In this document: positions 1 to 7,342 of the stretch, one piece after another
Layout of the letters: every line of letters begins with the position of its first letter
Numbering within the stretch: the first letter of the stretch is position 1
Source of the DNA: Streptomyces ruber
Lineage (GTDB): Bacteria > Actinomycetota > Actinomycetes > Streptomycetales > Streptomycetaceae
Direction of reading: 5' to 3'
Length of the DNA: 64,000 nt
Assembly: GCF_014648075.1 (NCBI RefSeq)
Contig: NZ_BMQK01000003.1
Span: 372,001-436,000, forward strand
Notes under the pieces: model-generated
Seen by the model: only the letters and a program-made list of their open reading frames with translations
The model's database searches: none
Told to the model about the DNA's origin: nothing
Made by a program: the position numbers and the translations under genes

Positions 1-703
1 CGCGGTCGCGGGCCTTGCGGTACAGGGACGGCAGACCGGCGGTGGCCGCCGGCAGCACCACACCCGTGACCAGCTCCCCGGGCCGGATCTCCGTGTCCCG
101 CTCCGGGCGGTCGCCGGGCAGCCGGTGGAACCGGGCCGCGGGCACGCTCCGGGTGCCGTCCGCGCCGTACAGCTCGACGCGGGCGTCCAGGGCCGCGAGC
201 GCCACCGCCATGTCGGACGGGTGGGTGGCGACGCAGGTCTCGGAGTGCCCCAGCACCGCGTGGTCGCGGTGGACGCCCTCCAGGGCGGCGCAGCCACTGC
301 CGGGCTGCCGCTTGTTGCAGGGCTTGGTGACGTCCTGGAAGTACGGGCAGCGGGTGCGCTGGAGCAGGTTGCCGCCCGTCGTCGCCGCGTTGCGCAACTG
401 CCCGGAGGCGCCCGCGAGCAGCGCCTGGGACAGCGCCGGCCAGCGGTCGCGGACGGCGGGGTGGGCGGCCACATCGCTGTTGCGGACCGTGGCCCCGATG
501 CGCAGCGAGCCGTCGGGCAGCTCCTCCACGGCGTCCAGCGGCAGCCGGCCGACGTCGATGAGGGCACCGGGCTGCTCCACGCCGAGTTTCATCAGGTCGA
601 CGAGGTTGGTGCCGCCGCCGAGGTACTTGGCGCCGGGATGGGCCGCGTACGCCTCGGTGGCCTCCTCGACGCTGCCGGCCCGTACGTAGGCGAAGGCCTT
701 CAC
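1..703 (-). CDS. Molybdenum hydroxylase FAD-binding (medium) subunit, partial
   Basis: This is the FAD subunit of a xanthine dehydrogenase / CO dehydrogenase-type molybdenum hydroxylase; it would pass electrons from the iron-sulfur subunit to FAD. The protein starts at a GTG whose last two bases form the TGA stop of the upstream iron-sulfur gene (GTGA overlap), so the two are translationally coupled. Near the N terminus it reads KYLGGGTNLVDLMK, the conserved FAD diphosphate-binding loop, followed by ATVRNSDVAAHP and ASGQLRNAATTGGNLLQ, the second FAD motif. The CPYF...CNKR...GSGC cysteine stretch is typical of the YagS-like branch, which can carry an extra 4Fe-4S cluster. The C-terminal part runs off the left edge. 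The molybdopterin subunit is expected just outside. Family is clear; substrate is unknown. Confidence 0.9.
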   Translation of the reverse strand, partial: MKAFAYVRAGSVEEATEAYAAHPGAKYLGGGTNLVDLMKLGVEQPGALIDVGRLPLDAVEELPDGSLRIGATVRNSDVAAHPAVRDRWPALSQALLAGASGQLRNAATTGGNLLQRTRCPYFQDVTKPCNKRQPGSGCAALEGVHRDHAVLGHSETCVATHPSDMAVALAALDARVELYGADGTRSVPAARFHRLPGDRPERDTEIRPGELVTGVVLPAATAGLPSLYRKARDR

Positions 704-1263
704 CGGATCACGTCCTCGACCGCGTCGACGATGTGCGGATAGGCGCCGCAGCGGCAGAGGTTGCCGCTGAGCCGCTCGCGGATCTCCTCCCGGCCGAGCG
801 GCATCGGCCGCCCCGACGGCGTGCCGGGGTCCGTGACGTGCGACGGGTGGCCCGCCCGGGCCTCGTCGATCGCGCCGAGGGCGGAGCAGATCTGCCCTGG
901 GGTGCAGTAGCCGCACTGGAAGGCGTCGCGGTCAAGGAACGCCTGCTGGAGCGGGTGCATCCCGCCGTCGCCCAGCCCCTCCACGGTGACGACCTCGCTC
1001 CCGTCCAGCGCGACGGCGAGCTGCAGACAGCTGTTGACCCGGCGCCCGTCGACCAGGACGGTGCAGGCACCGCACTGGCCGTGGTCGCAGCCCTTCTTGG
1101 CGCCCGTGAGGTCCAGGTCCTCGCGCAGGACGTCCAGCAGCGCCCGCCGGTGGTCGAGGGTCAGGGTGCGTGGTGTGCCGTTGACATGAAGCGTCACCTG
1201 CGAGTGGTGGCGGTCCGCCGCGGCCGTGGCGGCGTCGTCGCGTGTGTGGTGCCGGCTGCCCAT
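700..1263 (-). CDS. Molybdenum hydroxylase 2Fe-2S (small) subunit
   Basis: The 187-residue protein is the small electron-transfer subunit of a xanthine dehydrogenase-family enzyme. It has an N-terminal plant-type ferredoxin domain with the cluster motif CDHGQCGACTVLVDG and a further Cys in VNSCLQ. The helical C-terminal domain binds a second cluster with FQCGYCTPGQ and GNLCRCGAYPHIV. I chose the ATG at 1263 (MGSRHHTRDD) because GGAAGG lies about 11 bases upstream and homologues start shortly before the TLHVNG strand; a longer open frame upstream has no family support. An Arg/His-rich N-terminal extension of about 20 residues could be a Tat-like leader as in YagT, but no clear twin-arginine plus hydrophobic stretch is present. 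It overlaps the FAD subunit gene by four bases. Confidence 0.93.
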   Translation of the reverse strand: MGSRHHTRDDAATAAADRHHSQVTLHVNGTPRTLTLDHRRALLDVLREDLDLTGAKKGCDHGQCGACTVLVDGRRVNSCLQLAVALDGSEVVTVEGLGDGGMHPLQQAFLDRDAFQCGYCTPGQICSALGAIDEARAGHPSHVTDPGTPSGRPMPLGREEIRERLSGNLCRCGAYPHIVDAVEDVIR

Positions 1264-1443
1264 GAGGTCGTTGGCCTTCCGCGGGGGGACAGGATGCTCC
1301 CGGTTCGCGTATCCAGGCTGCGGCAACCGACACGGACCGGCACGCGGGAGAGGCCGGACGGGAGGACGGCGCCCGAGCGGGACGTGTGTTACCGCCGTGC
1401 CGGGGCGTGTTTGGCGCCCCGGCTCGGGGCAAAGCGGTTGTCC

Positions 1444-1887
1444 ATGAGTGGAGCGAACGAGAACACGAGCCGGAAGACCGACACCGCCGCGCGGACGACC
1501 GCGTCCAAGGCCCGGCGGGCCGCGGACAAGGCGACGGCTCCCGCCTCCCCGACCGCGGAGGCCGCCGCCGCGAAGGCGGACGGCGCGGCGAAGGCGGCGA
1601 AGTCCGCCACCGTGTCCGCCGCCGACCGGACGGCCGCCGCGACGACCGGGGTCGCGCAGACCGCCGCCAAGGGCGTCGAGACGGGCCGTCAGGCGCTCGT
1701 CACGGCCTCGGGCCAGGTCGCGGCCGGCGCGAAGACGGCCTGGACGGTGATCCAGCACCGCAAGCTGGTCGCCGCGGGCGTGGGCGTGGGCATCACCGCG
1801 CTGACCGCCGCGTCCTACGCGGCGGGCCGTCGCGTGGAGCGTCACTCGTACGGTCCCGTCGCGCGGTGGATCGGCGGCCGCGCCTGA
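1444..1887 (+). CDS. Ala/Lys-rich small protein with one C-terminal membrane segment
   Basis: I do not recognise a named family. The 147-residue product is a low-complexity, Ala/Thr/Lys-rich chain for its first 100 residues, probably an extended helix with regular charge. It is followed by one hydrophobic segment (LVAAGVGVGITALTAASYAA, near residues 115-135) and a short basic tail. This layout suggests a membrane-anchored protein with a long helical domain. The ATG at 1444 was chosen because the composition changes there; no strong ribosome-binding site is visible, only GGGGCAAAG 12 bases upstream. A perfect 18-bp hairpin follows 27 bases after the stop. Similar unannotated proteins are common in Streptomyces (general knowledge). 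Function unknown. Confidence 0.65.
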   Translation: MSGANENTSRKTDTAARTTASKARRAADKATAPASPTAEAAAAKADGAAKAAKSATVSAADRTAAATTGVAQTAAKGVETGRQALVTASGQVAAGAKTAWTVIQHRKLVAAGVGVGITALTAASYAAGRRVERHSYGPVARWIGGRA

Positions 1888-1913
1888 CCGCCGGCCGCGG
1901 GGCCGTACCCGGT

Positions 1914-1956
1914 CACGGAGGGGGAGCGGCGCACCCGGCGCCGCTCCCCCTCCGTG
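1914..1956. terminator. Bidirectional terminator, perfect 18-bp stem
   Basis: CACGGAGGGGGAGCGGCG (1914-1931) pairs perfectly with 1939-1956 across a 7-base loop. It sits between the convergent genes ending at 1887 (+) and 1966 (-), so it can serve both. No T-run follows, which is usual in Streptomyces. Confidence 0.85.
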
Positions 1957-1965
1957 CGGGCGGGC

Positions 1966-2949
1966 CTACCAGCGCCCCTCGACCTGGTCCTTGATCCGCC
2001 GGTCGTACAGGTCGCGGATCGCGGTCAGCGTGTCCTCGGAGAGCGGCGGCAGCTTGGCGGCGGCCGCGTTGGCCCGGGCCTGCTCGGGCGAGCGCGCTCC
2101 GGGGATGACGGTGGTGACGCCCGGCTGCTGGATGATCCAGCGCAGTGCCAGCTGGGCCGGGGTGTACCCCTCCGGAGCGAGCGCGGCGAACTCCGCCGCG
2201 GCCTCCACGCCCGTCGCGTAGTCGACACCCGAGAAGGTCTCGCCCCGGTCGAACGACTCGCCGTGCAGGTTGAACGTGCGGTGGTCGTTCTCCGGGAACA
2301 CCGTGTCCTTGGTGTACCGGCCCGACAGCAGACCGGAGGCCAGCGGCACCCGCGCGATGATGCCCACGCCCGCCTCCCGGGCCGCCGGGAGGACCTCCAG
2401 CAGCGGCTTCATACGGAACGGGTTGAGGATAATCTGAACGCTCGCCACGTTCGGCCGCCGGATCGCGGTGAGCGCCTCCGCGCAGGTCTCCACGCTCACG
2501 CCGTACGCGCCGACGCGCCCGTCCTCGACCAGGGTGTCCAGGGCGTCGAACACCGCGTCCGAGGAGTAGACGGACGTCGGCGGGCAGTGCAGCTGCACCA
2601 GGTCGATGCAGTCGACGCCCAGGTTGCGCCGCGAACGGTCGTTCCACTCGCGGAAGTTGTCCAGCACGTAGTTCTCGGGGACCTGCTCGACGCGGCGGCC
2701 CATCTTCGTGGCGACCAGCACGTGCAGGTCCTGCCGGCTCCGCAGGAAACCGGCGATGGTCTGCTCGCTGCGCCCGTCCCCGTACACGTCGGCCGTGTCG
2801 AAGAAGGTCACTCCGGACTCGGCCGCCGCCTCCAGCACCGACTGGGCCTCCCGGTCGTCCACGTCGCCCCAGTCGGCGCCCAGTTGCCAGGTGCCGAGGC
2901 CCACGGCCGACACCCACTGACCCGATCTCTCGATTACGCGTTCTTCCAT
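1966..2949 (-). CDS. Aldo/keto reductase
   Basis: A 327-residue NADPH-dependent aldo/keto reductase with a TIM-barrel fold, close to the usual family length. The catalytic tetrad is visible: Asp and Tyr in FFDTADVYGDG, Lys in VATKMG, and His in LVQLHCPP. The family phosphate-binding region appears late in IPGARSPEQARANAAA. The N terminus reads GLGTWQLGADWG, the usual first strand. The start codon is ATG at 2949. It is a single gene, bounded by perfect hairpins on both sides. Substrate unknown; such enzymes reduce sugar or xenobiotic aldehydes and ketones in the cytosol. Confidence 0.93.
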   Translation of the reverse strand: MEERVIERSGQWVSAVGLGTWQLGADWGDVDDREAQSVLEAAAESGVTFFDTADVYGDGRSEQTIAGFLRSRQDLHVLVATKMGRRVEQVPENYVLDNFREWNDRSRRNLGVDCIDLVQLHCPPTSVYSSDAVFDALDTLVEDGRVGAYGVSVETCAEALTAIRRPNVASVQIILNPFRMKPLLEVLPAAREAGVGIIARVPLASGLLSGRYTKDTVFPENDHRTFNLHGESFDRGETFSGVDYATGVEAAAEFAALAPEGYTPAQLALRWIIQQPGVTTVIPGARSPEQARANAAAAKLPPLSEDTLTAIRDLYDRRIKDQVEGRW

Positions 2950-2982
2950 CCCGACAGTGTGTCATCCGCCCCGCGCGCCGCA

Positions 2983-3043
2983 CGGGACGAGGCGCCCCGG
3001 GCCCGTCGCCGCGGCGGGGACGGGCCCGGGACGCCTCGTCCCG
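2983..3043. terminator. Terminator, 25-bp stem with one mismatch
   Basis: Arms 2983-3007 and 3019-3043 pair with a single C/A mismatch across an 11-base GC-rich loop. It lies directly downstream (15 bases) of the metallophosphoesterase stop at 3058 and upstream of the aldo/keto reductase start, so it separates the two minus-strand transcripts. Confidence 0.85.
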
Positions 3044-3057
3044 GCATCCGGAGTCCG

Positions 3058-3870
3058 TCAGGTCATGAACCCGGGCGCCGGGTCGTCGGCCGACTGCCAC
3101 GCGTGCCCGGCCGGGGCACCCGCCCCGGTGCCCGCCGCGGCCGGTTCCGGGGTCTGCAGGTGGTACACGTTGAAGGCGCGCCGGATGACGGGCTGCGCCA
3201 CGTTGCGCACGCGGACGCCGCCGCTCGTCATGCCGTGCTCCGAACCGGCGTGGGCGTGCCCGTGGACGGCGAGGTCCGCGCCCGCGGTGTCGATGGCCTC
3301 CGCCAGCAGGTAGCTGCCGAGGAACGGGTAGATCTCCAGCGGCTCCCCGGCCAGCGTCTCGGGCACGGGGGAGAAGTGGGTGAGGGCGACGCGCACCTCG
3401 CACCCCTGCTCACCGAGCTCCTCCAGCGACCGGCGCAGCCCGTCGGCGCAGCGGCGGCTGTACCGGACGAACTCCTTCATGATCGGCTCGCCGAACTCCC
3501 CGGCGTTGCGGCCCACGAAACCGCCGCCGAAGCCCTTGGTGCCGGCCACGCCGATCCGGCCGTGGGCGGTGCTCACGACGGTCGCCCGCCCCTCCAGCAC
3601 GTGGACGCCCGCGTCCTGGAGGATCTCGGTGACCTCCTCGGGCCGGTCGTCGTGGTGGTCGTGGTTGCCGAGGACGGCGACGACCGGCACGGCCAGGTCC
3701 CTGACCTCCTCGGCCACGACCCGGGCCTCCTCCGGCGTGCCGTGCCGCGTGAGGTCGCCGGCCAGCAGCAGGATGTCGGCGCACTCGGGCAGGGTGTCGA
3801 ACGCGGGCCGGAGGGCTCCCCGGCTGTCCGGGCCCATGTGGATGTCCCCTACGGCGGCGACCCTGATCAT
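3058..3870 (-). CDS. Metallophosphoesterase
   Basis: A 270-residue calcineurin-like phosphoesterase. The metal-binding motifs occur in order: GDIHMG at the N terminus, LAGDLTRHG, LGNHDHHDD, and HGHAHAG near residue 215. This gives a two-metal active site for phosphomonoesters or phosphodiesters. The last 40 residues are a Pro/Ala/Gly-rich tail outside the fold. The start ATG overlaps the stop of the upstream BON gene as ATGA. It is the last gene of a three-gene operon with the BON protein and a nucleotidyltransferase-like protein, and a strong hairpin follows. Substrate is unknown. Confidence 0.92.
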   Translation of the reverse strand: MIRVAAVGDIHMGPDSRGALRPAFDTLPECADILLLAGDLTRHGTPEEARVVAEEVRDLAVPVVAVLGNHDHHDDRPEEVTEILQDAGVHVLEGRATVVSTAHGRIGVAGTKGFGGGFVGRNAGEFGEPIMKEFVRYSRRCADGLRRSLEELGEQGCEVRVALTHFSPVPETLAGEPLEIYPFLGSYLLAEAIDTAGADLAVHGHAHAGSEHGMTSGGVRVRNVAQPVIRRAFNVYHLQTPEPAAAGTGAGAPAGHAWQSADDPAPGFMT

Positions 3871-4154
3871 GAGAGCTCCTCCGCGTGGTCGGGCGAGTCC
3901 GTCTGAGCGACCAGGATGTCGCTGTGGATCTGGACCCCCGCCAGTTCCTCCTCGGCGGCCGCGAGGACCCGGTCCCGGCACTGCGCCGAGGGGACCGTGC
4001 CCGTGAGCAGGACGCCCGGGCCGCGGGCCTCCACCCGCACGCCGAGCTCGGCGGAGTCCCCCCGGGCGAGGCGGTCCCGCAGGTGCGCGACGCGGTACTC
4101 GAGGTTCGCGGCCGTCGGGGCGTCGTCCGTGGGATGTGTGCTGCGCTCGTTCAT
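3867..4154 (-). CDS. BON domain protein
   Basis: A 95-residue protein with one BON domain covering most of its length: LEYRVAHLRDRLAR, then ELGVRVEARGPGVLLTGTVPS, then VLAAAEEELAGVQIHSDILV. BON domains bind membranes or other proteins in stress-related settings. No signal peptide is visible, so it is probably cytosolic. The ATG at 4154 is preferred over an in-frame TTG 12 bases earlier because GAGG lies seven bases before it. It overlaps the downstream phosphoesterase start by four bases. Confidence 0.85.
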   Translation of the reverse strand: MNERSTHPTDDAPTAANLEYRVAHLRDRLARGDSAELGVRVEARGPGVLLTGTVPSAQCRDRVLAAAEEELAGVQIHSDILVAQTDSPDHAEELS

Positions 4155-4178
4155 CGGTGTCCTCAAGTCTCTTCGTCC

Positions 4179-4868
4179 TCAGTGCTCCTCGTACGGCCCG
4201 ATGACGTCCAGCCGTTCCAGGAGGAACAGGAAGGCGGCGGGCATCGGCGCCGCCCCGCAGTCGCGCCGGACCTCGGCCCAGTCGATCTTCTCCCGCAGCG
4301 CCCGCGCGATCGGCAGGACCGAGCCGAAGTCGCAGTAGTGCTCGGAGAAGGCGCCGAGCAGGCTCCTCATCAGGTCGGTGGGCGCGAGTACCGGCATGCG
4401 GACCGAGTCGACGGGCAGTTCCTCCGCCCGCTTGAGCATCTCCATGGTGACCGGCTGGTGCGCCAGTTCGAAGATGATGTCGATGTCCTGGCCGAGGCAC
4501 TTGGCCTTGATCAGCCAGTCCTCGGGCGGCGTGTACACGAGCAGGCCGGCCTCCCGCAGCGTGGCGGCCACCGCTTCGGCGTCCTCGGGAAGGACGCAGA
4601 AGTCCGCGTCGTGCTGGAGGTTGCCGCTGCCGCCGTGCGCGTAGACGGCGACGCTGCCCGCCAGCGCGAACGGGTGCTCCCTGCGTTTCAGCAGCGCGCC
4701 GACCTGCTTGGCCGCTTCGAGGATCGCCTGGTTGCGGTCGCGGGGCAGCTCGTGCTCGTGTTCGTGCACGCCATGCCCGTCGAGCTGTGCGGCGCGCACG
4801 CCGAGCGGGGGCAGATCAGGCTGATCCGCGCCCGTGCTCAGAACTGCGTCGTCCGCGTTCTGCGTCAT
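4179..4868 (-). CDS. Nucleotidyltransferase-fold protein
   Basis: A 229-residue protein with a minimal nucleotidyltransferase core. LAGSVAVYAHGGSG is the Gly-Ser motif and LQHDADFCV holds the paired acidic metal ligands (DxD). LGQDIDIIFEL supplies a possible third carboxylate. The core is followed by a helical region with DWAEVRRDCG. Families of this shape include antitoxin-like nucleotidyltransferases and aminoglycoside-type adenylyltransferases; I cannot choose between them. The first 45 residues are poorly conserved in appearance and His/Glu-rich. The ATG at 4868 has GGAG eight bases upstream. It is the first gene of the operon with the BON and phosphoesterase genes, 24 bases upstream of BON. 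Confidence 0.75.
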   Translation of the reverse strand: MTQNADDAVLSTGADQPDLPPLGVRAAQLDGHGVHEHEHELPRDRNQAILEAAKQVGALLKRREHPFALAGSVAVYAHGGSGNLQHDADFCVLPEDAEAVAATLREAGLLVYTPPEDWLIKAKCLGQDIDIIFELAHQPVTMEMLKRAEELPVDSVRMPVLAPTDLMRSLLGAFSEHYCDFGSVLPIARALREKIDWAEVRRDCGAAPMPAAFLFLLERLDVIGPYEEH

Positions 4869-5011
4869 TACGAGACTCCGTTCGCCGAGACGGATGGTGG
4901 ACGGATGGTGATGCGGGTGTGGTGACGGGGAGCGACCACGGCCCCGTACGGCGCCGGGTACCCACGCCGCGCGTTCCGAGACGGGAGAGCGCGGTGAGGG
5001 ACACGGTCCGC

Positions 5012-5539
5012 TCACTTCTCGGCGTGCTGCTCCGTCCAGGTGTACGCGTACTGCAGGAAGTCGGCCATCGTGATCGCGCCGAGGCCCGCGCAGACCAGGC
5101 GGGTGGCCCGGGGCGCGGCGGTGTATCCGGCGACCAGGGTGCCGGCCGCCCACGCGGAGGCGCAGAAGGGGCAGGTGAGCAGGTCGCCGATGGCCAGCTG
5201 GAGACCGGTCCCGCGGGGCTGGTCCGTCACCTGGCCGGCCTTGTCGTCGCGCTCACGGCGGGTGAAGGGGGCCCGTACGAAGCTGGTGATCTTGTCCTTG
5301 GTGAGCAGCCGCGACACCTTGAACGTCGCGGCGCCCAGCAGCGCCAGGTCCAGCGGCGGGACACGGTCGGGCAGCCGCACGCCACGCCTGCGCGCGGCCA
5401 GGGCGAACAGGGTGACGCCGCTCACGAAGGTCCCCGCGAGCAGGGCGTATCCCCCGAGGGGCACCCTGCCGTGCTCGTCGTAGGGCCGGTCGCCGTCCGT
5501 GGGCCGGTCGCCGCCCGTCAACCGGTCGCTGTCCGTCAT
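5012..5539 (-). CDS. DUF1360 membrane protein
   Basis: A 175-residue membrane protein of the DUF1360 type. After a 25-residue charged head there are hydrophobic segments at about 28-48 (YALLAGTFVSGVTLFALAA), 60-75, and two near the C terminus around the hallmark GDLLTCPFCASAWAAG motif and the TRLVCAGLGAITMADFLQYAY segment. The conserved TCPFC..W motif is the family signature; function is unknown. The ATG at 5539 is preceded by GGAGG with ideal spacing. It is a lone gene, divergent from the SDR gene at 5734. Confidence 0.85.
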   Translation of the reverse strand: MTDSDRLTGGDRPTDGDRPYDEHGRVPLGGYALLAGTFVSGVTLFALAARRRGVRLPDRVPPLDLALLGAATFKVSRLLTKDKITSFVRAPFTRRERDDKAGQVTDQPRGTGLQLAIGDLLTCPFCASAWAAGTLVAGYTAAPRATRLVCAGLGAITMADFLQYAYTWTEQHAEK

Positions 5540-5733
5540 GAAGAACCTCCGTCGGGGAATCGCCGTCCAGGTCGGGCCGAGTGCCCCGGCCCGGGCGCCG
5601 CCACACGCGTGACCAGCCGCCGTCCGTGACCGGTGACGGTGGAACCGCTCCGGGAGGGAACCCGTGCCGGACCGGGGGAGTGCCGTACCGGTGGCGTCCA
5701 CACGCCGCCGGCCGCCGACAGGAGGAGCAGCGC

Positions 5734-6648
5734 GTGAAACAGGGGCCGTTGCGGGACCGCACCGCCGTCGTGACCGGCGCCGCACGAGGACTGGGCGCCG
5801 CCCTGGCGCACGAGCTCGCCCGCCGTGGCGTCAGGGTCGCCCTCCTGGGCCACGAGGAGGACCGGCTGCGGGCCCTGGCGGCCGCGCTGCCCACCCGGGC
5901 GGCGGCCTGGGCGGTGGACGTCACCGACGAGGCGGCCATGGCGGACGCCGGCCGGCAGGTACGCGCGACGCTGGGCCCGCCGTCGGTCGTGGTCGCCAAC
6001 GCCGGGGTCGCCGAGGGCGGCCTCTTCGCCGACGTGGACATGGCGTCGTGGCGGCGGGCGGTCGACGTCGACCTGTCGGGCAGCGCGATCACCGCCCGCA
6101 CCTTCCTGCCCGACCTGGTGGCCACGGCCGGCTACTACCTCCAGGTCGCCTCCCTGGCGTCCCTCGGCGCGGCGCCCATGATGAGCGCGTACTGCGCGGC
6201 CAAGGCGGGCGTGGAGGCCTTCGCGTTCGCGCTGCGCGCCGAGGTGGCCCACCAGGGCGTCGCGGTGGGCATCGCCTACCCCGGCTGGACCGACACCGAC
6301 ATGATCCGCGACGCGGACCGCTACCCGGTCATGCGCGGACTGCGCGGCCTGATGCCGCCCCCGTCCGACCGCACGCTCCCGACGGAGAAGGTCGCCGTCC
6401 GGCTGGCCCGCGCGGTGGAACGCCGGCGGGCCTCCGTGTACGTACCGCGATGGCTGGTGGCCGTCCAGGCGTTCCGTCCCGCGGTGCCGCCCGTCGTGTC
6501 CCGCGTGGCGCGCCGGCAGATCCCGCGGCTGGCGGCCGGAGACCCGTTGCGCCCGACCGGACTGCTGGGCCCGGGCGGCGAGGCGGACCGCCAGGCGTGC
6601 GCGGCACGCGACCGGCGGTCGGGCGGGGAGGCGGCGCCGCCGGGGTGA
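5734..6648 (+). CDS. Short-chain dehydrogenase/reductase (SDR)
   Basis: A 304-residue classical SDR. The NAD(P)-binding motif TGAARGLGAA is near residue 13, VVANAGVAEG marks the structural NAG motif, and the catalytic triad is Ser in QVASLASLG plus SAYCAAKAG (Tyr-x3-Lys). After about residue 215 there is an extended C-terminal region (RASVYVPRWLVAVQAFRPAVP, then a basic tail), typical of the longer membrane-associated SDRs of actinomycetes. The GTG start at 5734 is preceded by GGAGGAG with six bases spacing; longer frames upstream lack a ribosome-binding site. It leads a set of same-strand genes with an SRPBCC protein and a CrtI-like oxidoreductase. Confidence 0.92.
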   Translation: MKQGPLRDRTAVVTGAARGLGAALAHELARRGVRVALLGHEEDRLRALAAALPTRAAAWAVDVTDEAAMADAGRQVRATLGPPSVVVANAGVAEGGLFADVDMASWRRAVDVDLSGSAITARTFLPDLVATAGYYLQVASLASLGAAPMMSAYCAAKAGVEAFAFALRAEVAHQGVAVGIAYPGWTDTDMIRDADRYPVMRGLRGLMPPPSDRTLPTEKVAVRLARAVERRRASVYVPRWLVAVQAFRPAVPPVVSRVARRQIPRLAAGDPLRPTGLLGPGGEADRQACAARDRRSGGEAAPPG

Positions 6649-6772
6649 GTTCGCGTGCCGTGTGCCTCGGCCGTGGACGGGTGGGAAGGCCGGTCCGTCC
6701 GGTTGAAGCGCGGCGGGCGGGGAACCCGGGGCCGGTCCCTCTTCCCGAGCAGGCGCGCCACAGGAGGCTCCG

Positions 6773-7243
6773 TTGGCCGTTCGCCACCGACTGATCAGGA
6801 CCAGTCCCGACAATGTCTGGGCCGTACTGGCCGACGGCACCCGGTACGCCGAATGGGTCGTCGGGACCTCCGACTCGTACCCGGTCCACGGAGAGTGGCC
6901 CCGGCTGGGGGCCGCGATCCGCTACGAGATCCGCCTCGGGCCCCTCGCCGTGCACAACGAGACGGTCGTCCGGTTCTGCGACGAGGGGCGGGAACTGGGC
7001 CTCGAGGCCCAGGCGGGCCCGTTCGGCTCCGCGCGGATCGCCATCGAGGTGCGCCCCTGGGGCGAGGACTCCCTCGTCTTCATCGACGAGCACCCCCTGA
7101 GCGGCATCGGCGGCAGGCTGCACAACATGGCGCTGGAGGCCGCCCTCCAGATCCGGCACCGCGCCATGCTCAAGCGCCTGGCCGACATCTGCGAGTGCAT
7201 GCCCCGCCTCGGCCGTGCGGCCACGCCACAGCCGGTTCCCTGA
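6773..7243 (+). CDS. SRPBCC (START-like) family protein
   Basis: A 156-residue single-domain SRPBCC protein with a hydrophobic ligand-binding helix-grip fold. The N terminus (VRHRLIRTSPDNVWAVLAD, then YAEWVVGTSD) is the usual opening of polyketide cyclase/dehydrase-like members. Beta strands follow, then a long C-terminal helix (LEAALQIRHRAMLKRLADI). The start is TTG at 6773, supported by AGGAGG five bases upstream. It lies 124 bases after the SDR and 99 bases before the CrtI-like oxidoreductase, suggesting co-transcription and perhaps action on the same lipid or isoprenoid compound (inference). Confidence 0.85.
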   Translation: MAVRHRLIRTSPDNVWAVLADGTRYAEWVVGTSDSYPVHGEWPRLGAAIRYEIRLGPLAVHNETVVRFCDEGRELGLEAQAGPFGSARIAIEVRPWGEDSLVFIDEHPLSGIGGRLHNMALEAALQIRHRAMLKRLADICECMPRLGRAATPQPVP

Positions 7244-7342
7244 CCCGCCGGCACACCGGCGCCGGGAGACGTCCGCGGACCTCCCCCGGCGCTTCTCGTA
7301 CCCACACACATGCCGTCCGGAAGAAAGAAGCAGGAGGCGAAC